Source: Piscibacillus salipiscarius JCM 13188
GTDB lineage: Bacteria > Bacillota > Bacilli > Bacillales > Alkalibacillaceae
DNA length: 64,000 nucleotides
Assembly: GCF_001311865.1 (NCBI RefSeq)
Contig: NZ_BBCD01000008.1
Span: 42,050 to 106,049, forward strand
Direction of reading: 5' to 3'
In this document: piece by piece, positions 10,774 to 20,332 of the stretch
Layout: every line of letters begins with the position of its first letter
Numbering within the stretch: the stretch's first letter is position 1
Position numbers and translations under genes: made by a program
Notes under the pieces: model-generated
What the model was told of the DNA's origin: nothing
Databases searched by the model: none
Seen by the model: the letters and a program-made list of their open reading frames with translations, nothing else

Positions 10774-11046
10774 TTATTTAACAGCATCTTTAAGGGCTTT
10801 ACCTGGTTTAAATGCAGGTACTTTACTAGCTGGAATGTTGATCTCTTTTCCAGTTTGTGGGTTACGACCTTTACGAGCAGAACGCTCACGTACTTCGAAG
10901 TTACCGAACCCGATAAGCTGTACCTTTTCAGATTTCTTTAAAGAGCCTGTAATAGATTCTAAAACAGCATCAACAGCTTTTGCTGCATCTTTTTTAGATA
11001 AGTCCGCTTGATCAGCTACAGAGTTTACTAAGTCTGTCTTGTTCAT
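10774..11046 (-). CDS. hbs: Non-specific DNA-binding protein HU (HBsu)
   Basis: Histone-like nucleoid protein, intact at 90 residues, the standard HU length. Seen: [19 protein letters not shown] at the start, the fold core [21 protein letters not shown] around residues 46-66 and the C-terminal [11 protein letters not shown]. The DNA-binding arm holds the RKGRNPQTG stretch. The start at 11046 has an AGGAGGTG site seven bases away; an in-frame GTG inside that site is rejected. It is flanked by its own terminator and by a long upstream leader, as expected for an abundant, independently expressed protein. Confidence 0.97.
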   Translation of the reverse strand: MNKTDLVNSVADQADLSKKDAAKAVDAVLESITGSLKKSEKVQLIGFGNFEVRERSARKGRNPQTGKEINIPASKVPAFKPGKALKDAVK

Positions 11047-11404
11047 ATCTTTCACCTCCTCTCAAATTTTCAATTATCAGACAATACCATTCTAACCACA
11101 TTTAAACAAAATACACAGTAAATGCAACAACTTCCTGCATATTGCCTGCGTTTAACCGACTTTTTATGCTATTTAGCATTATTTTCTAGCCGGTTTAACT
11201 GCATATTACCACATTAATAGTTAAGATAGCAAGGAAAAATAGCGTCAAATAAGGATTTTTAGATGTTTTTTCTCTATTTTTGTATAAATCATACCATTCT
11301 ACCATCTCTCAACCAAAAATTAGAGTAAATGACGTGGCTACTTGTATACCAAGGGCTTTGCTTTATAGTTTAAGATTATTTAATAGATAGATTATATAAG
11401 AACA
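11047..11404. other. Non-coding stretch upstream of hbs, including a nested inverted repeat
   Basis: About 360 bases without a convincing gene on either strand. The part next to hbs must hold its leader and promoter. At 11150-11199 lie outer arms GTTTAACCG / CGGTTTAAC and an inner ATGCTA / TAGCAT hairpin around TT. No clear -35/-10 pair stands out. The remainder (about 11200-11400) is AT-rich with no repeat or motif I can name. Confidence 0.6.
11150..11199 (-). repeat. Nested inverted repeat in the hbs upstream region
   Basis: Outer nine-base arms GTTTAACCG (11150-11158) and CGGTTTAAC (11191-11199) enclose a six-base inner stem ATGCTA (11166-11171) and TAGCAT (11174-11179). It is about 105 bases upstream of the hbs start and has no U-run of terminator type at its end. 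It could be an RNA structure or a protein-binding site; function unknown. Confidence 0.55.
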
Positions 11405-11433
11405 ATAAAAAAGCGACTTATTCGTCGCTTTTA
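11405..11433 (-). terminator. Terminator after spoIVA
   Basis: Stem AAAAGCGAC (11409-11417) / GTCGCTTTT (11424-11432), loop TTATTC. The hairpin base touches the spoIVA stop codon. On the minus strand it is followed by TTTTTTATTG. Confidence 0.8.
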
Positions 11434-12908
11434 TAAAATGATGGCTATTAGACCACCGTTTCCTTCATTTATAATTCTTTCTAGGGTATCTTTAAGCTTA
11501 TATCTTGCATGCTCTGGCATTAACGTTAATTTAGCGTGGATACCTTCTCTTACAATAGAACTTAGCGAACGACCGAAGATATCTGACTTCCAAATGGATA
11601 ATGGATCCTCTTCGAAATCTTGCATTAAATACCTTACTAGTTCTTCGCTTTGCTTCTCTGTACCGATTATTGGAGCAAATTCAGATTCAACATCAACTTG
11701 AATCATATGAATTGACGGAGCCACTGCTTTAAGTCTAACACCAAATCTTGAACCTTGACGAATAATTTCTGGTTCCTCAAGCCTCATATCTTCTAAAGCT
11801 GGCGTTGCGATTCCATATCCTGTCTGCTTCACCATTTGAAGAGCATCAGAAACTTGATCGTATTCTCGTTTTGCATCAGCATAATCCTGTAATAACTCTA
11901 ACAAGTGATCTTTACCTCTGATCTCTACACCTACAATTTCTTTTAACACTTGATCATAAAGTTCATCTGATGCATGTAGGTCAATTTCTGCAACTCCCTC
12001 ACCCATTTCCATTCCTGAAAGGTGGGCATCTGTTATAAAATCATAGTCGTAGAAATTTCCGACCACGTTATCTACATCACGTAATCTTTTGATATTTTGA
12101 ACTGTTTCTTGAATGGCACCTTGAAATTGTTTGCGAAGCCAATGATCTTCTTTAAGAGCCATTACCCAGCTAGGTAAGTTTACATTCACTTCAAGTACTG
12201 GGAATTCATATAACGTTTCTCTTAAAACATTGTAAATATCCTCTTCTCGTAAATTCTCTACAGATACAGGTAAAACTGGAATGTCATACTCTTCAGCCAG
12301 CTCATTTCTCAGTTCCATTGTTTCAAGCTCATGAGGCTTGCTAGAATTAAGTACCATGATAAATGGTTTACCGACTTCTTTTAGCTCTTCAACAACTTTA
12401 CGTTCAGCTTCTACATAGTCCTCACGAGGAATTTCACCAAATGATCCATCAGTTGTAACAACAATACCTACTGTAGAATGTTCCTGAATAACTTTTCTTG
12501 TTCCAATTTCTGCTGCATCGTGAAATGGAATAGCTTCTTCATACCATGGTGTATGAATCATTCGTGGTCCATTTTCATCTTCAAATCCTTTCGCGCTATC
12601 AACCGTGTAACCTACGCAATCAACCATTCTTACTTTGACGTCTAACCCTTCATCTACTGCGATTTCAACAGCTTGATTAGGGATAAACTTTGGCTCTGTT
12701 GTCATGATCGTACGCCCAGCAGCACTTTGAGGCAATTCATCTTTTGCCCTTTCTCGTTCGTCTTCACTTTCGATGTTCGGAATAACCACTAAATCCATAA
12801 CTTCTTAATAAATGTCGACTTACCTGTTCGGACTGCACCTACAACTCCAAGGTAGATATCACCGTTCGTCCGTTTCGATATGTCATGAAACACGTTGAAA
12901 TTTTCCAT
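11431..12908 (-). CDS. spoIVA: Stage IV sporulation protein A, coat morphogenetic ATPase (one frame break)
   Basis: ATPase that polymerises on the forespore surface and forms the basement layer of the spore coat. The Walker A motif GAVRTGKS lies near residues 24-31. DGSFGEIPREDY and the long C-terminal region (SRFGVRLKAVAPSIHMIQV) are typical. A missing T in AAGAAGTTATGG near 12803 separates the first 37 residues from the rest; corrected length is 492 residues, the same as in B. subtilis. The start at 12908 (MENFNVFHDISKRTNGDIY) follows GGAGGG. In B. subtilis it is transcribed by sigma-E; I could not assign the promoter here. Confidence 0.95.
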
Positions 12909-13000
12909 TATATCCCTCCGACCCTGTACAATATCGTACACCTATTATTCGATGCAATATTAATTTATGATGTTGTCCTATTCAAATATGACTCAATTTC

Positions 13001-13041
13001 AAAAAAAATAGAGATTCTAATAAAATTTAAATAGAATCTCT
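13001..13041 (-). terminator. Intrinsic terminator after yphF
   Basis: Ten-base perfect stem AGAGATTCTA / TAGAATCTCT, followed on the minus strand by ATTTTTTTT. It lies just beyond the yphF stop and before spoIVA. Confidence 0.9.
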
Positions 13042-13050
13042 AATACCATT

Positions 13051-13779
13051 TTATTCTTTTGTTTTATTTTCATGTTTAAAAATAATTTCTCCATCTTCCA
13101 AATACATAGGTGGAGAATAAGTCGGGACTAATGGATATTCTTGAACTAATAGGTTTCTTAAGTCACCATCATAAGACTCTATATTATTTTCTTCTAATAA
13201 TTTATAGACATCCGGGCGATAGTCAACTAATGCTTGTCCTTTTGCATTAATGATCACATCTAATTTATTTCTAGTATATGGACTTTTAACAGTAAACGGC
13301 TGATCAATACCTAATGATTCATAATCTAATTTAAAGTAATTTTTAAAAAGCATTTCACCATAAGGCGGATATAAATTCTCATTTCGATATAAATTAATCT
13401 CATAATTTACAGTACGTAATTTTTGATTTACTCGCACATCTGACACTTTAACTATCGCCTTATTTTCTGGGTCTATAATCACGTATGAATAGGCACCGCC
13501 CCGTTCATACGAATTAGCAGGAGGCTGTCCCATAATATTTGACTCTTTTAATTTATTAAAATCTATAGGATATTTTATAAATAATGGTGTATTTTGATCT
13601 CTATTTTTAATCGGTAATAAACCATTATGTTGTTCTTGATATTGATGCACTGCATTTTGGACTTGTTCCAATTGTTCATCATTTGTAGGAGTGTTTTCTA
13701 CACGCTGACTATCAGGATATAGACAAGCTGATAATATTACTGATGTGATAACAAGTATAATTCCTAACTTAAGCTTCAT
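13051..13779 (-). CDS. yphF: YphF, predicted lipoprotein
   Basis: Intact 242-residue exported protein. The N-terminus has lysines, a hydrophobic stretch and a lipobox ILSAC with the cysteine at residue 19, so it is probably lipidated and held on the outer face of the membrane. The mature part (CLYPDSQRVENTPT, later PYTRNKLDVIINAKGQALVD) matches the YphF family found upstream of spoIVA in Bacillus. Function is not established. The neighbours yphE and spoIVA suggest a sporulation context, but that is inference from synteny. Confidence 0.82.
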   Translation of the reverse strand: MKLKLGIILVITSVILSACLYPDSQRVENTPTNDEQLEQVQNAVHQYQEQHNGLLPIKNRDQNTPLFIKYPIDFNKLKESNIMGQPPANSYERGGAYSYVIIDPENKAIVKVSDVRVNQKLRTVNYEINLYRNENLYPPYGEMLFKNYFKLDYESLGIDQPFTVKSPYTRNKLDVIINAKGQALVDYRPDVYKLLEENNIESYDGDLRNLLVQEYPLVPTYSPPMYLEDGEIIFKHENKTKE

Positions 13780-13791
13780 TTATTAACCCAC

Positions 13792-13991
13792 CTATTCTGC
13801 TGTTGGTCCGCTGAAAACAATATAAAAGATAATGATACTTCCAATAATCAATAGTAAATAAGCTAGAATACTTACCACAATTCCAAAAAACCTTTTAATT
13901 TATGTCTAGCAAATAATATTAGTAGTGCAGATAAAATTAATGCACCCATACCTCCAAACGATATGTACATTCTAAACATTGCATCTGTCAT
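13792..13991 (-). CDS. yphE: YphE-like DUF2768 small membrane protein (one frame break)
   Basis: Short gene of about 66 codons. After restoring one T in the run near 13893 it reads MTDAMFRMYISFGGMGALIL at the start and VVSILAYLLLIIGSIIIFYI near the end, giving two membrane helices around a short basic loop RHKLKG. Size, topology and position between yphF and gpsA fit YphE (DUF2768). The ribosome site before the ATG at 13991 is weak (AAAGGG at some distance). Function unknown. Confidence 0.62.
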
Positions 13992-14099
13992 TCTAATCAA
14001 GCCCTTTCTCTTTTCTCTAGGGGATATTATAGCATAACTATAAACTATTTTAAGGGATGAAATTTGTAAATCATGTTAATTCATATCTATATGCAAATT

Positions 14100-14130
14100 A
14101 AAAAGAGGTGCATGGGGCTCTGCACCTCTA
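14100..14130 (-). terminator. Terminator after spoVIF
   Basis: Nine-base stem AGAGGTGCA / TGCACCTCT around an eight-base loop, followed on the minus strand by TTTTTAATTTG. It lies about 100 bases beyond the spoVIF stop. Confidence 0.82.
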
Positions 14131-14230
14131 GTTTTAGACTAAATTCCTCACAAAAGTAGCTCATATTGACTGTTGCATATTATAGTATGACTCATCGTAC
14201 ATCCTGAAACTTCGCTTGCCCATTCTTACC

Positions 14231-14493
14231 CTATTTTTTAAATAATTGTTGCAAAGTTTGATGATCCAATTGATGCCCTTTTTCAGTAATCATTTTAACG
14301 ATCCGATCTTCTTTTGTTGACTTAATGGTTTATTTGCCATCATAGCCAGTTGTCTTACTAAATTCCGGACTGTTCTTTCATCTTTAAAGTTTGCATTTTG
14401 AACAGACTTTGCAACATTCATCACTTCATTAGGGTTAATATTTGCTTTCTTTTTCAAATGCTCAAAAATATTTTGTTGGAAATCTTGAGACAT
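14231..14493 (-). CDS. spoVIF: Stage VI sporulation protein F (SpoVIF/YjcC family), one frame break
   Basis: Small sporulation protein needed for coat assembly in B. subtilis. Seen: MSQDFQQNIFEHLKKKANI at the start and NAKSVQNANFKDERTVRNLV-like text in mid-protein (AKSVQNANFKDERTVRNLVR), characteristic of SpoVIF. A missing T near 14325 ends the raw frame early; corrected it runs on with KEDRIVKMITEKGHQLDHQT and ends LQQLFKK, about 87 residues. The start at 14493 is set by GGAGGAG ten bases upstream. It follows gpsA; in B. subtilis the homologue lies elsewhere. Confidence 0.75.
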
Positions 14494-14572
14494 ATTTGGC
14501 TCCTCCCTAGTTTGCATTCGTAATACTATATGCAAGAAAGGGAGGGCTGTTGTGTGTGTTTAGCGTCTAATT

Positions 14573-15595
14573 TTATAAAAATGAATTTAAATCTTCTAAT
14601 TCTTTAGTTTTCCCACGATTCATTAATTCATCTACTACTTGTTTAGGGTCTTTTTCATCAAACAACAGTTCATAAAGCCCTTCTGTAATAGGCATAGGAA
14701 TATCTAATTTCTGTGCTAATTGATAAGCAGCCTTCGTCGTTCTAACGCCTTCTACAACCATACCCATTTGATCTAATACATCCTGAAGAACATAACCTTT
14801 ACCTAACATATTACCTGCTCGCCAATTTCGACTGTGTTGACTTGTACAAGTAACAATTAAGTCTCCAACACCAGTTAAACCGGCGAAGGTAAGTGGATTG
14901 GCATCTAATTTTGTTCCTAAACGAGCAATCTCAGCAAGCCCTCTTGTAATAAGGGCAGCTTTTGCATTATCACCATAACCTAATCCATCGGAAATACCTG
15001 CACCAAGAGCAATAATATTCTTTAAAGCTCCACCAATTTCAACACCAACAACATCATCGTTCGTGTATACTCTAAAATGTTCATTCATAAACAAGTCTTG
15101 AGCAACCTCAGCGGCGTCCATGTTGTATGATGAAACAGTAACAGTTGTCGGCTGTTTAAGTGCAACTTCTTCTGCGTGACTAGGTCCCGATAATACAACT
15201 AGTCGGTTGTTAACCTCATCGCCTAATTCGTCCGCGATCATTTCTGATATTCTTTTATGTGTTTCGGGCTCAATACCTTTAGAAGCGTGAATGACAGTTT
15301 GGCCATTGGTTATAAAAGGTCTTAATTGTCTGCACACTTCTCGAATTGCTTTAGTAGGTACAACTAATAATATAGCTTTAGCACCTTCGATAGCTTTTTG
15401 CATATCAGAATAAGCAACTAAGTTTGAAGGTAGTTCTACATTTGGTAAATATTTTGAGTTAATATGTTTTGAGTTTATTTCTTCAACTTGTGACTCACGA
15501 TGAGACCAAACTCTAACATCATGGCCATTGTGCGCAAGTACCATAGCTAGCGCTGTTCCCCAGCTACCTGCACCGATAACTGCAACTTGTTCCAT
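14573..15595 (-). CDS. gpsA: NAD(P)-dependent glycerol-3-phosphate dehydrogenase
   Basis: Makes sn-glycerol 3-phosphate from dihydroxyacetone phosphate for phospholipid synthesis. Intact, 340 residues. Rossmann motif [10 protein letters not shown] at residues 8-17, the family region [12 protein letters not shown] near 135, the catalytic lysine segment [15 protein letters not shown] near 190 and the [14 protein letters not shown] signature near 245. It lies immediately downstream of der, as in B. subtilis, and upstream of spoVIF. Soluble; no anomalies. Confidence 0.96.
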   Translation of the reverse strand: MEQVAVIGAGSWGTALAMVLAHNGHDVRVWSHRESQVEEINSKHINSKYLPNVELPSNLVAYSDMQKAIEGAKAILLVVPTKAIREVCRQLRPFITNGQTVIHASKGIEPETHKRISEMIADELGDEVNNRLVVLSGPSHAEEVALKQPTTVTVSSYNMDAAEVAQDLFMNEHFRVYTNDDVVGVEIGGALKNIIALGAGISDGLGYGDNAKAALITRGLAEIARLGTKLDANPLTFAGLTGVGDLIVTCTSQHSRNWRAGNMLGKGYVLQDVLDQMGMVVEGVRTTKAAYQLAQKLDIPMPITEGLYELLFDEKDPKQVVDELMNRGKTKELEDLNSFL

Positions 15596-15609
15596 TTAAT
15601 TCTCACCTC

Positions 15610-16920
15610 TTATTTTCTTTGTCTAGCGTAAATTTTAATAGGTGTACCAACAAAACCAAAAGCGTCACGTATACGGTTTTCTAAAAAGCGTTCATACGTA
15701 AAGTGCATAAGCTCAGGGTCATTTACAAACACAACAAAAGTTGGAGGCTTTGTTGACACTTGAGTTGTATATAGAATCTTAAGTTTCTGTCCTTTGATTG
15801 ATGGTGCTGGATTCATAGCGAGTGCATCTTCGATGACTTCATTTAATAAATTGGTCCTCACTCGCTTTGAATGATTCTCACTAACTTCAATAACCATTGG
15901 TAGAAGTGTGTGAATTCTCTTAGTAGTTAATGCTGATAAAAATACGACCGGGGCATAAGAAAGAAATTGAAATTGTTTCCGTATGTCGTCTTCAAATTTT
16001 TTCATCGTATCCTGCTCTTTATCAACTGCATCCCATTTGTTAACCACAATAACAATTGCTTTACCTGCCTCATGAGCATATCCAGCAATTCTTTTATCTT
16101 GTTCAATGATTCCTGTATCAGCATCAATGACAACTAATACGACATCACTGCGTTCTATCGCTTTTAGAGCACGTAAAACACTATACTTTTCTGTTGATTC
16201 GTATACTTTACCTCGTTTTCTCATGCCAGCTGTATCAATTATTTTAAATTTTCTGTTATCTTTAGAGAATTCAGTATCTACAGCATCTTTTGTGGTGCCT
16301 GCTATATTGCTAACAATGACACGCTCTTCGCCTAAAATCGCATTTACTAATGAAGACTTACCAACGTTAGGCCTACCGATTAATGAGAAGTTAATACGAT
16401 CTTCATCTTCATCATCATCAAGGTCCTCTGGAAAGTGCTTAATAACTTCATCTAATAAATCGCCAAGTCCTAAACCATGAGTACCTGAAATGGGATATGG
16501 TTGCCCAAACCCTAATGCGTAAAACTCATATAGGAGTTCCTGCATTTCGTAATTATCAATTTTATTAACTCCAAGTACAACAGGCTTATTCGATTTATAT
16601 AGAATTTTAGCTACCTCTTCATCAGCTGCTGTAATTCCTTCTCTACCATTGACCAAGAATATAATGACGTCAGCTTCTTCTATCGCAATTTGAGCTTGTT
16701 CACGAACTTGCACGATTAAAGGCTCGTCACTAATATCAATGCCACCTGTATCGATGACATTAAAAGTTGAATGAAGCCATTCAGCCTCTGAATAAATTCG
16801 GTCTCTGGTTACACCAGGTGTATCTTCTACAATCGATATTCTCTCACCTACAAGGCGATTAAATATAGTTGATTTACCTACATTAGGTCTTCCCACAATT
16901 GCAACAACAGATTTTCTCAT
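15610..16920 (-). CDS. der: Ribosome biogenesis GTPase Der (EngA)
   Basis: Double-GTPase needed for 50S subunit assembly. Intact, 436 residues. First G domain: GRPNVGKST at residues 10-18 and DTPGVTRD. Second G domain: GRPNVGKSS near 182 and [11 protein letters not shown]. An acidic linker ([11 protein letters not shown]) lies between them and a C-terminal KH-like domain ([19 protein letters not shown]) at the end. A terminator upstream at 16963-16996 separates it from rpsA, so it should have its own promoter in the 40-base gap or within that hairpin region. gpsA follows after 14 bases. Confidence 0.97.
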   Translation of the reverse strand: MRKSVVAIVGRPNVGKSTIFNRLVGERISIVEDTPGVTRDRIYSEAEWLHSTFNVIDTGGIDISDEPLIVQVREQAQIAIEEADVIIFLVNGREGITAADEEVAKILYKSNKPVVLGVNKIDNYEMQELLYEFYALGFGQPYPISGTHGLGLGDLLDEVIKHFPEDLDDDEDEDRINFSLIGRPNVGKSSLVNAILGEERVIVSNIAGTTKDAVDTEFSKDNRKFKIIDTAGMRKRGKVYESTEKYSVLRALKAIERSDVVLVVIDADTGIIEQDKRIAGYAHEAGKAIVIVVNKWDAVDKEQDTMKKFEDDIRKQFQFLSYAPVVFLSALTTKRIHTLLPMVIEVSENHSKRVRTNLLNEVIEDALAMNPAPSIKGQKLKILYTTQVSTKPPTFVVFVNDPELMHFTYERFLENRIRDAFGFVGTPIKIYARQRK

Positions 16921-16962
16921 ATATATTCATCCTTTAATGTAAACTTCTTTAAAATGACAAAT

Positions 16963-16996
16963 AAAAAAGTGGCATTTGCGCCACTTTTTTTTTTTA
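16963..16996 (-). terminator. Terminator upstream of der (after ypfD)
   Basis: Stem AAAAAAGTGGC / GCCACTTTTTT with loop ATTTGC-type, flanked by A and T runs on both sides. It could end transcription from ypfD and may work in both directions. The 100 bases between it and ypfD also hold a GGAACAG / CTGTTCC inverted repeat (17001-17042). Confidence 0.85.
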
Positions 16997-17096
16997 AGGC
17001 GGAACAGAGCGGCTCAATTTAAAAATAATCTATGGCTGTTCCGTAACATATTTGACTAGTTAAATTGGCGCTCTCAGTCCTGCTAAATATTAAAGT

Positions 17097-18234
17097 TTAC
17101 TTTTTTAAGTCTTTTAATCGGTCGCCGATTAAATCGCCTAATTGAAAACCTTGATCGTCATCGTCTTTTTGATATTTCTTCAACTCAACATTATCTTGTT
17201 CTTCTTGAGCTTCCTTTATGCTTAGAGAAACTCTTTTATTCGTTTTACTAATATCAAGTACTTTCACTTTAACTTTTTGACCTTCTTGTAACACTTCTTG
17301 CGGATTACCGATATGCTCTTTTGCGATTTGTGAGATATGGACTAAGCCTTCAACACCTGATTTTATTTCTACAAATGCACCAAATTAACGAGACGCTTTA
17401 CCTCACCTTCGACGACATCACCTGGTTTGAATTCATTTTCAATCCCATCCCATGGGCCTGGTTTTGTATCTTTTAGTGATAAAGCGATTCGTTCATTATC
17501 GCGATCGACAGATAAAACCTTTACTTTTACTGTTTCTCCCTCAGTTACAACATCCTCAGCCTTGTCAACATGATCATGGGATAGTTGGGAAATATGAATT
17601 AATCCGTCTACTCCACCTAAGTCTACAAAAGCTCCGAAGTTAGTTATGCGTTGAACTGTACCCTCAACAATTGAATCAGCATCAATATTATTTAATACCT
17701 CTTGCTTTTTAGCCTTTTCTGCTTCTTCAACTACAGCACGATGAGAAAGAATAACTCGCTGTTTTGTAGCATCCATTTCAATAACTTTAACTTCTAGTGT
17801 TTGTCCTTTATAGGGCTCAAAGTCTTCGACGTAATAGGCTTCAACGTGTGATGCAGGCATAAATGCTCTCAAACCAGCATCCATCACTAAACCTCCATTA
17901 ACAACATCCATAACTGTTGCTTCAAAAACTTTATCGGAATCAAGCTTTTCCTGTAAGTTTTCCCATGCTTGTTTTGAGTTAATTGTTTACGAGATAAAAC
18001 AATCGCTTCGTCTTCTAATTTCGTAACGAGTAGCTGAACTTCTTCGCTCTCAGATAGTACTTCATTCGGATGTTCTACATGAATGTGTGATAGTTCAGAT
18101 ATCGGAATAATGCCATCAAATTTAGCTCCAATATCAACAATAACCTGCTTATCCTCAAGTTTGATTACTTTCCCTATTACTTCGGTTCCTACCTCTAAAG
18201 TTTGTTCCATTTGATTTTCTTGATTTTCGCTCAT
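17097..18234 (-). CDS. ypfD: Ribosomal protein S1 homologue YpfD, four S1 domains (two frame breaks)
   Basis: RNA-binding protein related to ribosomal S1, also annotated rpsA. Four S1 repeats at about residues 17-85, 103-170, 188-257 and 272-343; the third and fourth show NFGAFVDLGGVDGLIHISQL and EGLVHISQIAKEHIG. One base is missing near 17985 and near 17385; corrected length is about 379 residues, close to B. subtilis YpfD. It sits downstream of cmk and plsC. In many Firmicutes this protein is not an essential ribosomal component, so the translation role is an inference from the family. Confidence 0.9.
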
Positions 18235-18285
18235 TTCTCTTCCTCCTTAAGCTTTCAAACTACCACATTTCTATAGTTAATAATT

Positions 18286-18877
18286 TCATCTTAACATGGA
18301 TGATCTATTTTCATCTAATAATCGCTTAATATGGTCCATAATTTCATCCGTCACTTCTTGAGCATTTGGCTTTTCTGTTTGCATGGATTTAAATTCTATA
18401 GGTTGTCCATAAACTACTTTTATTGGACTGAATTTTTTGTATGTACCAATTATAGCACAAGGTATGACTGTTGCATTAGAACGCATGGCAAAAATCCTGC
18501 ACCAGCCAATCCTCTCTTTACTTCTCCATCTTTACTTCGGGTTCCTTCAGGAAAAAGACCTAGAGTATGGCCTTCTTCTAGTAATTTCAGACCATTTCTT
18601 AACGCATTTCGATCTCTCATCCCTCTTTTACAGGAAAAGCGCCTACATTAGTTAAGATCTTATTTAACCAACTTTTCTCAAAAAGCTCTTCCTTTGCCAT
18701 GAAATGAATATCTCTAGGACTAGTAATCCCGACAACTGGCGGATCAAAATTGGAAATATGGTTTGAACAAATAATAACTGGACCATTTTTAGGTATGTTC
18801 TCTTTTCCAATAACCTTTATTTTAAATATTAAACTAAAAATAATCTTAACGACGGTTTTAGCAAATTTATAGAACAT
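18286..18877 (-). CDS. plsC: 1-acyl-sn-glycerol-3-phosphate acyltransferase (two frame breaks)
   Basis: Acylates lysophosphatidic acid to phosphatidic acid at the membrane. Seen: the catalytic NHISNFDPP box near residue 38 (HX4D type), GAFPVKRG near 77 and LGLFPEGTRSKDGEV near 100, which is the second acyltransferase motif. The N-terminus is a hydrophobic helix (VVKIIFSLIF). Single T/A losses near 18625 and 18490 break the frame; corrected length is about 197 residues. It follows cmk by 13 bases, giving a cmk-plsC-ypfD unit common in Bacillaceae. Confidence 0.9.
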
Positions 18878-18890
18878 GGTTTAAACCCCT

Positions 18891-19550
18891 TTATTCTTTT
18901 GAATGAACAAGCGATAATATTTGATCTGCTACTTCATCAATAGACTTATTAGTTGTATCAATTTCAATGGCGTCATCTGCTTTGACCAGTGGTGCGACCT
19001 CTCTTTGAGAATCGATTTCATCACGTCGTCTGATTTCTTCTTTTAATTGCTCTAAGTCAGAGTCAAAACCTTTTTCTATGTTTTCTTTGTGCCTACGTTC
19101 TGCACGTTCCTCAACTGAAGCGATTAAAAAGATTTTAATTTCGGCATTTGGAAGCACGAATGTTCCAATATCCCTTCCATCCATAACAACATTTCCTTCT
19201 TCAGCAAGTTGTTGTTGCATTTCAACCAATTTTTCACGAACCTTACCGTGTTGAGCTACGTAAGAAACATGATTAGTTACATCATGGTCACGAATTTCGT
19301 TCGTAATATTTTGGTCATTTATATAGACTTCTTGCCCGCTTGAACGATTTTTAAACATAATGTTACATCGATCAGCTAAGTCACTTAAACGATTTTCATC
19401 ATGAACATCGGTGTTAGTGTTTAAAGCCATCCAAGTTAAAGCTCGATACATTGCTCCAGTATCGATATAAACATACTCTAATTTTTTGGCGATAATTTTT
19501 GCTACTGTACTTTTTCCAGCTGCTGCAGGTCCATCAATTGCAATTCTCAT
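18891..19550 (-). CDS. cmk: Cytidylate kinase
   Basis: Phosphorylates CMP and dCMP. Intact, 219 residues. P-loop GPAAAGKST at residues 7-15, [13 protein letters not shown] near 30 for substrate binding, [20 protein letters not shown] near 125 and the lid-like segment RAERRHKE. The start at 19550 is followed by the invariant [11 protein letters not shown]. It lies between ypfA and plsC. No anomaly in length or codon use. Confidence 0.96.
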   Translation of the reverse strand: MRIAIDGPAAAGKSTVAKIIAKKLEYVYIDTGAMYRALTWMALNTNTDVHDENRLSDLADRCNIMFKNRSSGQEVYINDQNITNEIRDHDVTNHVSYVAQHGKVREKLVEMQQQLAEEGNVVMDGRDIGTFVLPNAEIKIFLIASVEERAERRHKENIEKGFDSDLEQLKEEIRRRDEIDSQREVAPLVKADDAIEIDTTNKSIDEVADQILSLVHSKE

Positions 19551-19576
19551 TTTTCTATTCCTCCGTTACCTCGATG

Positions 19577-20243
19577 TTAACCATTTATTTTTTTGCGTAC
19601 TTCAAGTTGTTTTTCAAAACAATACTTGATGATTTGATCTCTCTGTTTTTCATTTAAATTATTAAATTGAAAAGTAATTTTAGATGGGGAGTCAGATCGT
19701 CCCTCTATGGCTCTAATTAATTCAACTTCTGCAATAAAATAACTATAATGAATGGCATCGTATGGAAGTACAATAGTTGCTTCCATTACGTCTCCCCGCT
19801 TGTACCACTTAGAAGTGCCATCATCTACAACTGCTAACCCACCACCACTTATATCTAATGTTCTAGTAATTAACGATGGGCTATTATCATTTAGGGGCTT
19901 GATCGCTATATCTAGGGAAACGTCTACTCTTACGTACTCCCTTCTTTGAATCTTCTTCATTTCTTGATGTGAAGGTTTTAGAATCAGTAATACTGGAATC
20001 TTAAGTTTTTTTCTTCCCTTTACTTCTGAAGTGAATTGATGTACATTGCCGTCACTACCTATAAAAGATACGTTAAATTCTGAGCCGTCTAATAATAATG
20101 TAGTACGACCTGTCTTTTCATTTATAGGATAATCAATACAGAGATAATGTTCAGTAGTCTCAACAATTCTGCACTGAAAACGATTTTCTAATTCACCATC
20201 TTTAAATGTTTCAATGGTTTAATTTCATTCCTACTTTAAACAT
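19577..20243 (-). CDS. ypfA: PilZ-domain c-di-GMP-binding flagellar brake protein (YpfA/MotI), one frame break
   Basis: In B. subtilis the homologue (MotI, formerly YpfA/DgrA) binds c-di-GMP and disengages the flagellar motor. The N-terminal YcgR-like domain covers about residues 1-100. The C-terminal PilZ domain starts with RREYVRVD (the arginine motif) and contains DISGGG (the D/NxSxxG motif). One extra A near 20220 shifts the frame after residue 8; corrected length is about 221 residues. The start at 20243 follows AAGGGG. Together with cheR it supports a motile organism with c-di-GMP signalling. Confidence 0.85.
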
Positions 20244-20284
20244 GGTTATTCCCCTTCCCGTTTTCAGATACTCTTATTATGGCA

Positions 20285-20330
20285 AAAAAAAATGAAAAAG
20301 GAAAAAGACTTAATTGTCTTTCCTTTTCCA
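20285..20330 (-). terminator. Terminator after ypeB
   Basis: On the minus strand GGAAAGAC, loop AATTAA, GTCTTTTTCC, then TTTTTC and a T-run. It lies just beyond the ypeB stop. The stem has a few extra bases on one arm. Confidence 0.65.
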
Positions 20331-20332
20331 GA

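Noticed and set aside
12909..12990. Sigma-E promoter for spoIVA
   Set aside because: AATATT-like and CGATATTG-like words exist but spacing and -10 match are too poor to call.
18437..18655. Plus-strand hydrophobic frame across plsC
   Set aside because: Shadow of plsC on the opposite strand, with no ribosome site.
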